Part shown: positions 47,401 through 57,450 of the stretch, piece by piece
Layout: every line of letters begins with the position of its first letter
Position numbering within the stretch: the stretch's first letter is position 1
From: Anisodus tanguticus
Lineage: Eukaryota > Streptophyta > Magnoliopsida > Solanales > Solanaceae
Assembly: GCA_034509755.1 (NCBI GenBank)
Contig: CM067549.1
Span: 44,940,052-45,004,051, forward strand
DNA length: 64,000 nucleotides
Direction of reading: 5' to 3'
The notes under the pieces: generated by a model
Seen by the model: the letters and a program-made list of their open reading frames with translations, nothing else
What the model was told of the DNA's origin: nothing
The model's database searches: none
Position numbers and translations under genes: made by a program

Positions 47401-50400
47401 TAAAAAATACAAATTGCATGTCCAAACAAAACTTCAATTTCAAATCATCCTGATTTCAAATCATGTCCAAACGGGGCCTTAAACAGTGTTCCTCATAGAA
47501 ATTGCCAGACTCCAAGATCTATTCGTCATAAGAAAATAATACATAGTTTAACCACATAATCGGAAAGAGTAATAGTACTTGTTAGCCATGCCAACTATGA
47601 AAGAGGGTGCAGTTTCAGATTTCAAATAGGTTGTCACTCTTCCCTGTATGGTGTCAATCATAACTTGCAAAGGGTAAGATGCAATTAGCCCATTTTTGTT
47701 CTGAAAACTTGCTAATTATAGCCTTGATGCTTTCAGACGCTTGCAGCCCCTCCTGCTGTGATAAATTAAGCTCATAACATTCTTCCATCAACTCTTTAAT
47801 CTTAAATTAACTTAACTTGAACTGACAAAAATATACATCCCAACGAAGCCACCAACCATTTTAATTACTTGCAGACTTCGCCAAAAATGTTATTCAATGG
47901 TGCGAAATGAGAAGTTCAGTTGATTATTTATATTTTAGCAGGTCAATTCAAATGTCACTTGCACTCTGTTTGGACTCCTTACTTCCAACAAGAGCAATTG
48001 TGTCGAGAAATCCAGAAGCATTATAAAACTCCTCGATGAACTAAATAGTAGGCAACACAGATTATACTCTAGCTGCAGATCACGTAGCAAAGAATCTTTG
48101 TGAAGAGTGCTGCTCGCTAAAGTGCCTTCATAATACTTAACAATCGATGCCTTCATAATACTTAACAAAATGATGTCTTCATAATACTTAACAAAATGAT
48201 GTCTTCATAATACTTAACAAAATGAGTGCCTTCAAAGTAGTAGATTGATTTCAAATATAAAAATTCATGACACTCTTACTGATGAACTGCGTAAAACGCT
48301 GTTGGAATAGACTTATCAAAATAAGCTCTATTGGAATAAAGACACTGCAAATAAAACAAGACAAAAGCATACCGTGAAACTTTCGTCAGTGAAGAGGTCA
48401 TTAGCCACCACAGCCCTCATGGTCCATGTAGTTATCATATTTTGCTGTTTCTTTGAAAGACACTGCAACAACAACAACACAGTGAAATCCCACTATAAGA
48501 TGTCCAACATAGAGCTACTTGTAAACAAATGATGCACACTGCTCACCTCGATTGTATCTTGCGCAGCTATGAATAATTCATGGTAATCTGCTCGTACAGA
48601 GGGCTCATTACAGGCGGTGAGTGATGACATTGCAGCTTCAAGAATGGCGAAGAAATGGTCACTAGTCGCAGGCTTTACACTGCCAGCCTGAATCAACTGC
48701 AACGCAAGCTTTGACGCCTTGCTAAACTTTGAAGTGTTCTTTATATGTGATGCTATTTTTTGCATGGCTTCAATAACTTGCGTCTCCGAGGCATCCATGG
48801 TTGTTTTAAACCTCAATCGTTTTTTTTCAGGAGCAGAAGCTGCAAGTCAACAACAGCAACTCAATACTTTACCTAACTCAAATATTGAGCATCCAACAAC
48901 AAATAAACAGTAACAACTTGTAGGATCATGAAAAGTAGAAGTGCTCAAAATGTGAATTGCTAGAATATGTCACAGAAAGAGGATAGAAGAATCCACAAGT
49001 TAAGCCTCAAACCCAAAATAGTTGGGGTAGGCCATATGAATTTTACATGGCTTATTCATTCTAATACACAGGGAGAAGGGAGAGGTGATTAGAGATGACA
49101 TGGCACACCTGCAGCTTTTCGAGGACATGACCCTAGATAAGAGCATATGGAGGTCAAGAATTAGGGTAGAAGCTTATTATCAGTATTGTTATTATTACTC
49201 TCCTGCTATCTTATTCTTCGAATTTATTTTTACTTGTCGTTTTGCTTTGCTTTGATTATTGTATTATTTGTTATTGCTACTGTTCTCTTCTCCATTATTT
49301 CAGCATGGCTTTTTCACTACTGTATTTTCTTTCCATAATTGATTTGGTTATGCTTTATTTTGAGCTGAGAGTCTATTGCAAACAACCTCTCTACCTTCAC
49401 AAGGTAGGGGTAAGGCTACATACACATCACCCTCTCCAAACCCATTTGTGGGATTAACCTGGTATGTCGTTGTTATGATTCATTCTAATACTAAAACACA
49501 GAAAGATGAGATTTCATACTAATTTGCTTCAGCTTTTATCACTAGTGTAGAGCACAACAAACGGTTGAGGTTGCAGCCTTTTCTATAACCCAATTCCAAA
49601 TTTTTTTCTATTTAACCAAAATTAACCTGAAGCATTGGAAAATTAATCAGTAGATCATTATATATGTGTATTGAACTTGTGACAATCAATAACAAATCTC
49701 ACTAATGAAGGGATCATGAATCATCAAAGGAATCTCTAAACAAACCAAAAGTTACCAAATTAGTAAATTTGCAAAAACCACCACTACAACAGTAGCATCA
49801 CATCTCAATTTTCAAATTACACAGACCAGTTAAATATTCCCTTCTTAAACATGTACTATATTAAACTAAAAATGAGCTCAAAACAACCAGAATTGAAATA
49901 GAGAAACTTAAAAATCAAACTATTCATTAACTTATTTGCTCACACGCTAAACAAAAATCCTAAAAAGGTACTCCTTTTGTCTCAATTTATACGACACAGT
50001 TCGGATTTCTTTTTTTTATGACATGGGAACCCGCAGCTGCTACCTTTTTGGGTGCGCACAGGGTAATCCAACTCCTGTGCAATAGCTCGCAAACCACACA
50101 GAAGAGGTAACCCACTAGGCAAGCCCCGTGCGACAAGCTCGACCCAGAAGGCAAAATCCCCTGCTGTCATAGGCAGAGAGTTTCGAACATGAGACCTCCA
50201 TTATGAAAGTCTCATGCTCAACCAACTGAGCCATCCATTATGAAAGCACTTTATGGCTGCCGCATCTATCTCCGACGCTTTGAATATCGGGTAAGATTGC
50301 TACTTTCTTGCCCTGCCCACTCCCACCCACCTCTTCCAAAAAGACGCTCAACCAAGTGAGCCATCCTTGCGGGTGACACAGTTCGGATTTCGAGATTCAA

Positions 50401-50920
50401 ACTATGTGAACTCTCACTAAAACTATGTGAACTTTGACTAATAATTATACTAATGTATTTTTAAAAGACACAAGAATTACATATCTCTCGTGTGGTTTGC
50501 GGACTATTATACAGGGCGAGTTTAACGTGTGGGCACCCGAAGGTAGCAGCTGTGGTTCCTTGTCATTAAAAAGACACAAGAAGAATTGCATAGTATAGTA
50601 CTTTTGATATAATTTTTAAATATTAAATTTATCTAATCCAATTTATCTTTAAAAATTAATCAAATTAACTCTCGATAAGCGAAAAGTGTCACATAAATTA
50701 AGACGGATGGACTATAATTTATTTATGGATAAGCAAAGAAAATAGACCTACTTTCAGGTTGTGATTGTGGAGGTGGTTTAGTACGTTTAAGGGCACTTTT
50801 CAGAGAAGGTGGAGGAGGAAGAGATGGTAGTGGTGGTGCCGGCGAAGCGACGGCGGTTCCATTGGCGGAAGATGGTGGCACAGCCGGAGGAGGCAAATCT
50901 TCGAACAGGTCTCCGGCCAT
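44475..50920 (-). CDS. Conserved plant protein of unknown function, 384 aa, five exons
   Basis: Spliced gene read on the minus strand. Exons: 50752-50920, 48547-48839, 48373-48462, 44839-45176 and 44475-44739, all with GT/AG borders. The phases fit exactly (1155 bp, 384 residues plus stop). Residues 1-56 are Pro-rich ('MAGDLFEDLPPP', 'LPPPPSLKSALKRTKPPP'). A basic patch 'KKRLRFKT' (about 62-69) could act as a nuclear signal. Exon 2 and 3 products (57-184) are helical ('VIEAMQKIASHIKN', 'ASKLALQLIQAG', 'RADYHELFIAAQDTIE', 'WTMRAVVANDLFTDESF'). Exon 4 holds an acidic stretch ('ATEDDDGEEAAAL', 'ESDPFGLDDLIPS') and then a Lys/Arg-rich part. Exon 5 ('HAFDSVSRFTSRQRDAIEKL') is helical and ends 'DRKCQQWLG'. 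I do not recognise the family, and no catalytic motif is visible. The complete structure suggests a working gene. A hAT lies 98 bp before the ATG and another about 550 bp past the stop. Confidence 0.88.
46851..47478. mobile_element. MITE with long inverted ends (~628 bp)
   Basis: Left end 'ggcgtctggccatgcgatat' followed by 'gaaatcatgattt'; right end, reverse complemented, 'ggccccgtttggacatgatt' followed by 'tgaaatc'. The 'tgatttcaaatc' phrase recurs in both arms, making long imperfect inverted repeats. No transposase. The flanking TSD is unclear, so the superfamily (PIF/Harbinger or hAT) is left open. Confidence 0.65.
48121..48235. repeat. 26-bp minisatellite, about four units
   Basis: Units of 'gatgtcttcataatacttaa' plus 'caaaat' begin near 48120, 48146, 48172 and 48198; the last two full units are identical. 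Lies in intron 3, about 140 bp upstream (plus coordinates) of exon 3's donor side. Confidence 0.85.
49075..49477 (+). mobile_element. Non-LTR retroposon 3' end (SINE/LINE-type) in intron 1
   Basis: Ends with the module 'cctctctaccttcacaaggt' / 'aggggtaaggcta' and a 'gtatgtcgttgtt' tail, matching the copy at 33799. The upstream part (about 49090-49175, 'gatgacatggcacacc', 'aggacatgaccctagataag') recalls the 3' non-coding part of a nightshade LINE. 5' end undefined. Confidence 0.5.
50010..50236 (-). mobile_element. tRNA-derived SINE
   Basis: The minus strand begins 'GGATGGCTCAGTTGGTTGAG' with a pol III A box (TGGCTCAGTTGG) and, about 45 bases on, a B box (GTTCGAAAC at 50181-50189). A non-tRNA body ('GCACAGGAGTTGG', 'GTAGCAGCTGCGGG') and an A-rich end follow. 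It lies in intron 1 of the five-exon gene, in the same orientation as the gene. Confidence 0.75.
50340..50570. mobile_element. SINE fragments of the same family
   Basis: A head fragment in minus orientation ('caagtgagccatcc', 50343-50357) and a body/tail fragment in plus orientation ('gtgtggtttgcgg', 'gcacccgaaggtagcagctg', ending A-rich near 50570). With the 50010-50236 copy this makes partly inverted SINE pieces in intron 1. Confidence 0.5.
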
Positions 50921-51439
50921 TTTGCAACTTCAAGTTCCCCAAAAGGCTAAAACCAAAAGCTCTACTTAGAGAGAGCGTGGAAGAGAAAAAGGTTTGTTTG
51001 GGATAATTCACTTTTAATTAAGAGTGGCCAGTGGGCCGGGCTCGGGTCTGGCGGGCCGGGTCTGGCGGGGTTGGGGTCGGGGCGGGACGGGAGAAGGGGC
51101 GGGGTCGGGTCTGGCGGGACTGGAGCAAGTCCCGTCCCGATCCCGATCCCGTCGGCTCGGGTCGGGGCGGGGGTCGGGCTCGGGGCGGGATACGGCGGGT
51201 TTTCATTTTTTTTTTTTTTTAAAAAATAACATATGTATAAAAAAAACTCAATAAACAAAATAAGATAGTGTAATAAAAACATCTCAAGGCTGTTTTTGTG
51301 ACTCTTATATTATTTAATAGACATATGATTTTTTTGTAATACAAATACAATTGTCTAAAATCTAAATTGCAACTTTGTGGTGTTGTCCAAAAGTTACAAA
51401 TTACATAATAAAATATTAAAATTACAATTAAAAAAATTA

Positions 51440-53875
51440 CATTCTCAAAAAAACCTCGTTCTAATTGCTTGATGATTTCATGTGGTTCTTCGGTTGGAAT
51501 TGGTATTTGTTGGTCAAATTGATCCACGTCGCTTCCACTACCTTCGGTTAAGATTTCGTTGTAGTTTTCATCATCTTCTTCGTTGATCTCCGGTTGACCG
51601 CACCTTCTCCGCTCCGCTCGTATCCAATCTCTCGAATAATACCGCAATTTCCAAGTCGTTCTCTCCGCTAATGAGTGTCTGTGGTCTCCTATTTGATATC
51701 TCGCTGCGAGAAAAAGCTCTTTCGTACGCAGCTGACGACGCTTGAATGTTCAAAACATCTCGAGCCATCAATGAAAGTGTCGGAAAGGTCTTCTCATTCT
51801 CCCTCCAAGATTTCGGCAAGTCTTCATGTCCATCTTCATTGATAACTTCTTGATACGGTACGAACCCCGTAAAACAAAAATATCTAACTCGCTAATTTGG
51901 TTAGTAGTAGAGGTACGACCGCACATTCTATTTCGAGGCTTTCAATACTAGCCGCGAAAACAATGTCTTTTGTGAGGTTGTATTGAAGATGAAGAAGATG
52001 GTATGGAAGGTTTGGTAAGTTACTAGCATTTTCTTGTTGATAAAATCTATATATATTTTTGCATTGGTGTTCTACGCTAGACAATACTTCTTCTTTAGTT
52101 TGTTCAATAGGTGGTGGGTGATTTAGATTTTTGGGACTTGGAGGTGGTAGTACTTCTATACAATCGTAAATAGTTTCAATTAGTGATTTAGTACCGTCTA
52201 TTTTAATAGTAGGATTTAATACTGAACCAATAATATAAATAGAGGGAATAGGAATAAAATATTTTTTTATTTTGAGAAACATTTTTTTAATAGTTTTGCC
52301 TTATAAGTTTGGTTTTTCCATATATTCACTAAGTAATAAAAATATTAGAGTTATATAAAATAACATAGTTGAAATAGTAGGATAATATATACCGGAAAAT
52401 TCTTTTGTTGCTTGAAAAAATTTCTCTAAAAATACAATAAGTTCGGAAATTTTTTCCCAATCACTATCTAAAATCATATCAGCTGGCTTTTTATTATGAG
52501 AGTTAAAAAATAAAGTTATAGGTAATTTATAGTAATAAGCAACAAGTAGTTGCTCGTATAAATAATTCCACCTAGTGGATACTTCTTGTGGAATTTTTCT
52601 AAAAGGTAGTCCACAATCATGACAAATTTTTTTATATTCTTTTCTACGTTGTACTTTATTACTTTTAAAAATAAAGTTTATAGCAAATTGTATTTTACTA
52701 AGAATGTCTTCAAAAAGTGATAGACCATCCTTTACAATTAAGTTATATATATGGCACGCACATTTTATATGAAAATGGTCTGGAAAAGACGGAGTTAAAC
52801 TATTTTTTAAAATTGTAATTGCGTAATTGTTATTAGAAGCGTTATCTAATGTAATAGTCATAATTTTATCGGTTATTCCGTAATAATGACACACTTGATA
52901 AATATTTTCTGCAATAAAAGTACCAGTGTGCCTATCATCTATATATCTATACGCTAAAATACGTTTTTGCATAGACCATTTATAATCTATCCAATGACAA
53001 GTTACAATTAAATAATCATGGCCGTTAGTACTACGACCTATATCGTACGTGATGGATACTTTGCCATTAAAATGATATAATGAAAAACGTAAATATTGTT
53101 GATATTCATGCGCGAATTTAAATACATCTCTCTTAACGGTTGATCTAGGAAAACCGTTAAAAGCAGGATTATATATATCTCTAATGTAATGAATAAAACC
53201 GGAGATGAAGGAAATGAAAAAGGCAAACCCTCCACAACAACTAATTTTGATATTGCTTCCCTATCTCTATGTTTATTGTATTTAGAGCCTACAATTCCCC
53301 CCGTCATAGGGTTAATTTGACCACAGTACTTGGTCCGGGACAAAGTATCGGTATGTGAACCTTGTCCCGATGGAGCGGGCGTTTGCGCACCCGGTTTTGA
53401 AGCCCGGTATTGGGCATACCTAGCCGGGATGAGCACTTACTACGTGTCTAATTAAACCCCCCGTCCCACCGTGACCTTTTCCAGCTTTTAAATTTTAAAA
53501 CATTTTTACAAATTTTACATATGGCTACTTGATTCTCTACGTCCCTATCAAAAAATGTCCATGCATCCGATTTTAATGGCCGTTTTGCTTGGACCTCGTC
53601 TCATACTAGGGGGAATAGGAGGTATTTCGGTTGAAGGTGCACTAGTGGGTGTGTTGTCATCAACATTAGTGGGTATATCATCTAGATCATAGTCTAAATT
53701 AAAGTCTTCTTGAGTTCCAGAAAATAGCTCCTGGTCTAAATCTAATGGTATTATAGGAAAATGTTGAGTATCAACAAAATCATCCTGTGTAGGAATAAAA
53801 TGACTAGAAGAAGTACCCTTGCCCAAGGTTGCCCCTACTAGAAGAAGCACCCTTACCCTTACCCTTAAACATACC
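51440..53875 (-). pseudogene. hAT-2 transposase
   Basis: Same architecture as hAT-1. The acidic N-terminus lies at 53548-53870. The BED region (about 53430-53560) is frameshifted. The catalytic region (52301-53260) has 'AYRYIDDRHTGTFIAEN', 'YGITDKIMTITLDNASNNN', 'CACHIYNLIVKD' and 'RKIPQEVSTRWNYLYEQLL', followed by 'IPIPSIYIIGSVLNP' (51884-52282). The C-terminal dimerisation motif reads 'VLNIQASSAAYERAFSRSE' (near 51730) with 'GENDLEIAVLFERL'. Frameshifts near 52290, 51860 and 52980 disable it. Its C-terminus is better kept than that of hAT-1. Confidence 0.88.
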
Positions 53876-54393
53876 TTTTAATCCTTCCATTTTAATTATG
53901 ATAATAAATAAATAAATAAATAATTAAAGACAATAAAATTAAGTGATCTAAACTAAATAAACAGACAATAATAATTTAATGAAGGAACGAATGTACCAAA
54001 CGCCGACGTAACGTCGATGTGTAATCGAGAGGTTGAAAATTGAAACTTTGCTCGATGGAAGATCCTCAAGTTAGTTGCCAACTTCACTCCCAATTCCCAA
54101 ATGAATAAATAAAATTGAATATTTAGCAAACAATGTAGACTTGTAGAGATATATATTGAGAAATTAGAGAGATTGTAGGAAGATTTGTGAGAAAGATGAA
54201 GAGAAAATGAGTTATTTATAGTTGAAAAATTGGGTTAAAGTGTAAATATAATAACTTATGGGTTAAAAATAAATATTAAGGGGTAGGGGGTTGGGGGAGG
54301 GGGGGCTAAAATGGCCGTTGGCCAACGGCCATAATCTAAAATGGTCGTTGGTGCAACGGTCATTTTTGCAAAGGGGCGGGGTCGGGGTCGGGG

Positions 54394-54471
54394 CGGGCTC
54401 GGGTCTCGCGGGCCTGGGGCGGGCTCGGGTCTCGCGGGCCTGGGGCGGGCTCGGGTCTCGCGGGCCGAGAC
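54394..54471. repeat. 26-bp GC-rich tandem repeat in the hAT-2 subterminal region
   Basis: Three units beginning 'cgggctcgggtctcgcgggc' at 54394, 54420 and 54446; the first two are identical. Part of a longer G-run-rich array next to the right terminal repeat. Confidence 0.85.
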
Positions 54472-54591
54472 ATCGTCCCGTCCCGAGTTCGAGTCCCGCC
54501 CCCGTAATTTTTTTTTTTTTTTTTGCGGAGTCGGGACGGGCTCGGGTCGGGGTCGGGCTGTCCCGGCCCACTGGCCAGCCCTACTTTTAAT

Positions 54592-55124
54592 CATGTCTTT
54601 GAATGGAGTACAATATCACTTTTTTTTGTTCTTTAACTTTTTAATTTCAATACCTAGATTTTAAAACTACAAATTCAGAAAGTATTTAGAAAATTTAAAA
54701 TTTCTCTTATTTTCCTAAACGTTATAGAGTACTTAATTAAATGAAAAGATACATAAAATGAAAAAGTTCTACATAATGTAAGTATGTATAGTTAAACCTT
54801 TTTAGAATAATTATCCTTTATAATGACATTTTACTATAATAGTAATAAAAGTTAAATCAATTTTTTATATTATTTTGCCTCTTTATATTTTCATTCTACC
54901 TAACCACTCAAAATTATAATGATACACTCTTTATAAAGTTGGGGAAATAACTTATATAAATAGCCCATAAATCTAGTTTGCAACCGATGTAGCCTATTGT
55001 GTGTATAGATAATGCATCTATTCTGTATAGCTATATATAAGTTGCTCAACTTCTTTTGTAACTTTACATATACATCTTTATACACTATTAGACATTACAT
55101 ATATATCTTATATACTATATAATG
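54592..55124. other. AT-rich intergenic DNA, former upstream region of the five-exon gene
   Basis: Before hAT-2 inserted, this DNA directly adjoined position 51018. No gene seen. It may hold displaced promoter elements; none could be assigned. Confidence 0.4.
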
Positions 55125-55126
55125 TA

Positions 55127-55875
55127 CAGTATAACCTCTATAAATGAATATTCTTGGGACCTGGTAAATTATTATCTTATACGGTGTTATTAATTTATCG
55201 ATAAATAAATATTTTATTTATTTATAGATAAATTAATAAATAAATTTATAGAATAATTTTTATTTTGTACATTATATTTCTCAAATTGAACAATTAATTT
55301 TTTTCGGTAACTAAAAAGAAAATAAATAAAAAATTAATTAATGATGGTGCATTGTATCTAAGTTTATTAATCTTGTCAAAAAGAAGTTTATTAATCTTGG
55401 GTTGATGTGATTCAAAACAGAATGCATGTCATTAGAATATGAAGTGTTGTGAATTGTTTCAAGTACACAATATATAGTTTATAAATAGACACATGTACTT
55501 TAACTTCATATACCAAAATATAAAAATTCATATATTATATCTTCTCTTCCATGACTACTCATTTGAAATGTGTAAAAAAGTCTACGCTAACTGATGAGAT
55601 GAGAAAAGCATTATGTGAGTACAAAAATAAAAATCATCAAGTTATGTAATTTTAGGAAAGCATAAAGTTTGAAATAAAAATTATTTAGGAAGTGCTTTAT
55701 TTTATGAATTATATATGTAATTTTCATACGTATTTAATGAATTATTATTTTATATTTTCAATGAGCCTCAAGGAATTTGTTTAAAATTATCATTGGCCCA
55801 AGTCGGGACCGGAGAAAATTATTATTTAATCGAGGTTATTAATTTATCGAATATTCATTTATCGAGGTTTTACTG
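55127..55875 (+). mobile_element. Emigrant/Lemi-like (pogo, Tc1/mariner) deleted transposon, TSD TA
   Basis: Left end 'cagtataacctctataaatg', right end complement 'cagtaaaacctcgataaatg', both with adjoining TA (55125-55126, 55876-55877). This matches the published Emigrant terminal repeat type (CAGTAAAACCTCTATAAATT) and TA target. It is 749 bp long and retains a short transposase start at 55551-55649, so it is an internal-deletion derivative rather than a pure MITE. Confidence 0.8.
55551..55649 (+). pseudogene. Pogo-type transposase N-terminus, 32 codons
   Basis: Reads 'MTTHLKCVKKSTLTDEMRKA' and then 'LCEYKNKNHQVM' before a stop. 'LTDEMRKALCEYKNKN' resembles the first helix of the CENP-B/pogo N-terminal DNA-binding domain ('LTNxQRxxLCxYxxxN'). 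The rest of the gene is deleted. Its position inside a pogo-type element supports the call. Confidence 0.6.
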
Positions 55876-55978
55876 TATAAATAATGTATATATTTTGTAT
55901 AATTATGTATAAACAAAGTATTCCCTTGGTGACTCAAAATTTGGTTAATATCTGAAGAACTTCAGTGTTGCTCTTTTT

Positions 55979-56231
55979 ATGTTTCTTGTGAAATTTCAAA
56001 TTTATCGGACATGTTGTTGTTCGCAGACGCGAAGTGCGCGCGCATACACACAGAGAGAGAAGCAGAGTGGCGGTCTCCATCACCGAACTCCGACCAGTAC
56101 CCTAAAATCTCTAAGAGAAGAAGAAAGGAGTAGAATGAGACAGAGAGGAGCCGGTACCGGCCGAATGTCGGCGCCGATTGAAGGTCGGAAGGCAAGGTCG
56201 GCGTCGTTGTGAGAGAAGCATGAGCTAAGCG
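55979..56231 (+). other. GC-richer island, possible orphan first exon
   Basis: This island in AT-rich DNA has CpGs, a GA-rich stretch and a 77-codon ORF (55979-56212) with no recognisable domain (Arg/Ser-rich). It ends at a strong plant donor 'gcggGTAAGT' (56228-56237). It looks more like a 5'UTR exon or gene fragment than a protein gene. No downstream exon could be matched within the window. Confidence 0.25.
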
Positions 56232-57072
56232 GGTAAGTAATAGGGAATCAGGCTAATATTGAATAACTAGATGTCCGATCGGTATCTAGGAGTAATTATT
56301 CCTATAAAATTACATCTCTATAATAATCTGACTCAATAGTGATATCTTTCACTATAATGGTGCTAATTTTGATTGATTTTACTAGATATTTTACTTACGT
56401 TTTTAGTCATTTATTTTCATAGTTAAACCACTAGCTATGATTTTATAAGTAATGTATTAGCTATGGATTTAATTAATAATATATTAATTATTAATTAATG
56501 GAATATGAAAATCTTTTGAGATTTAGATTTAATATTTTCTTGTTTATAATATAAAAAGTATGAAAATGCATTTTCACATTTGTTTATAGCAATCAACTAA
56601 GATCTAAATATCTAACATTATTATAAGTGTATGACAATTATTCACGATAGCATTCAAAATATGCTCGGACAACAACACCGTTGTATGGAAATTTGACAAT
56701 ATATGACTAATATGATACATACAAGAGGGAGTTCCTTAGATAGTAATTATCATTCACTTTAAACTTGAAGATTGTGAGTTCGAGTCACCAAGGGAGCAAA
56801 GAGAGGCTCGTGGGAGGAGGGATAAAAAAACAAATACATACTCCTACTATATACGTCAGTTGCATTTAGATATAAAAAAATGTTTTTGAAGTTAACTCCA
56901 TAAGTTCTAAATATCAAAGGTCATCGTATTGTTTGAACAAACAACGTCCTACATTAGAAATAAAAATTACTATGTAAGAGTGTGTTATACTCCTATATAT
57001 ATAATATGAGTCCTTATGAAGAAACGTGACAGATTAGTTTGAAAAGGATAGTACCATTCACATTAAGGGACA
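56232..57072. other. AT-rich intergenic DNA with a SINE head
   Basis: No gene. At 56725-56822 there is a tRNA-like SINE 5' module ('gggagttccttagatagtaa', B-box-like 'gtgagttcgagtcacc' at 56774-56789, then 'gggagcaaagagaggctcg'). The usual 3' module is missing. Confidence 0.5.
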
Positions 57073-57450
57073 AGGGTATGTTTGATATGTAGAAAAATAA
57101 TTTTTATTAAATATTTTAAAATTTTCTTATGTTTGGTTGATTACGATATTTTGAATTCTTTAAAAAAATAAATTCCTTCAAAATTTTAAAAATGACTTCT
57201 CTTGTAAGAATAGAAAAAATAAGTTTCATTAGTAAAATTTTACACTAATTGTTCCTCCATACCCCCCCCCCCCCAACACCCCACTCTCACCCCACCCCAG
57301 CCACCCCCGACCCCACCTCCACATCCATAATATTTTTAAAACTATGTAAAATATTTTTAAAATAATATTTTTATGTACTTACCAAACATCAAAATAATAA
57401 TTAAATAATTTATTTAAAAAAAACATTTTAACTCATATCAAGCACACCCT
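57073..57450. mobile_element. MITE, family M1, intact copy (378 bp)
   Basis: Ends 'agggtatgtttgatatgtag' and, reverse complemented, 'agggtgtgcttgatatgagt'. A C-rich centre (57264-57322, poly-C then 'ccccaccc' words) separates AT-rich arms that are themselves inverted. Related to the element split by hAT-1. Confidence 0.7.

Larger units (their letters stand above)
45177..48372 (-). other. Intron 3 of the five-exon gene (3.2 kb)
   Basis: The donor 'ACG|GTATGC' at 48373/48372 and acceptor 'TATATTTCAG' at 45177 join 'DESFT' to 'FSKATGR' in frame. The intron contains a dispersed nightshade-type repeat near 45297-45420 ('cggataccgctgtgggcacc'), a MITE (46851-47478) and a 26-bp minisatellite (48121-48235). 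No further exon was found in it. Confidence 0.8.
51019..54583 (-). mobile_element. hAT-2 transposon (3565 bp, TSD CTTTTAAT)
   Basis: Perfect 8-bp duplications CTTTTAAT at 51011-51018 and 54584-54591. Ends: left 'taagagtggccagtgggccg', right complement 'tagggctggccagtgggccg', a 20-bp inverted repeat with few mismatches. GC-rich subterminal arrays lie at 51045-51200 and 54370-54570. Same family and orientation as hAT-1, but clearly diverged from it. It separates the five-exon gene's start codon (50920) from its original upstream DNA (54592 onward). Confidence 0.96.

Noticed and set aside
54394..54471. Tandem GC-rich units considered as a CRISPR-like array
   Set aside because: The 26-bp units abut with no unique spacers and lie inside hAT subterminal DNA of a plant genome.
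56774..56789. Possible tRNA gene from a B-box-like sequence
   Set aside because: No cloverleaf could be formed; it matches a SINE head. The A/B boxes at 50181-50236 are likewise SINE.
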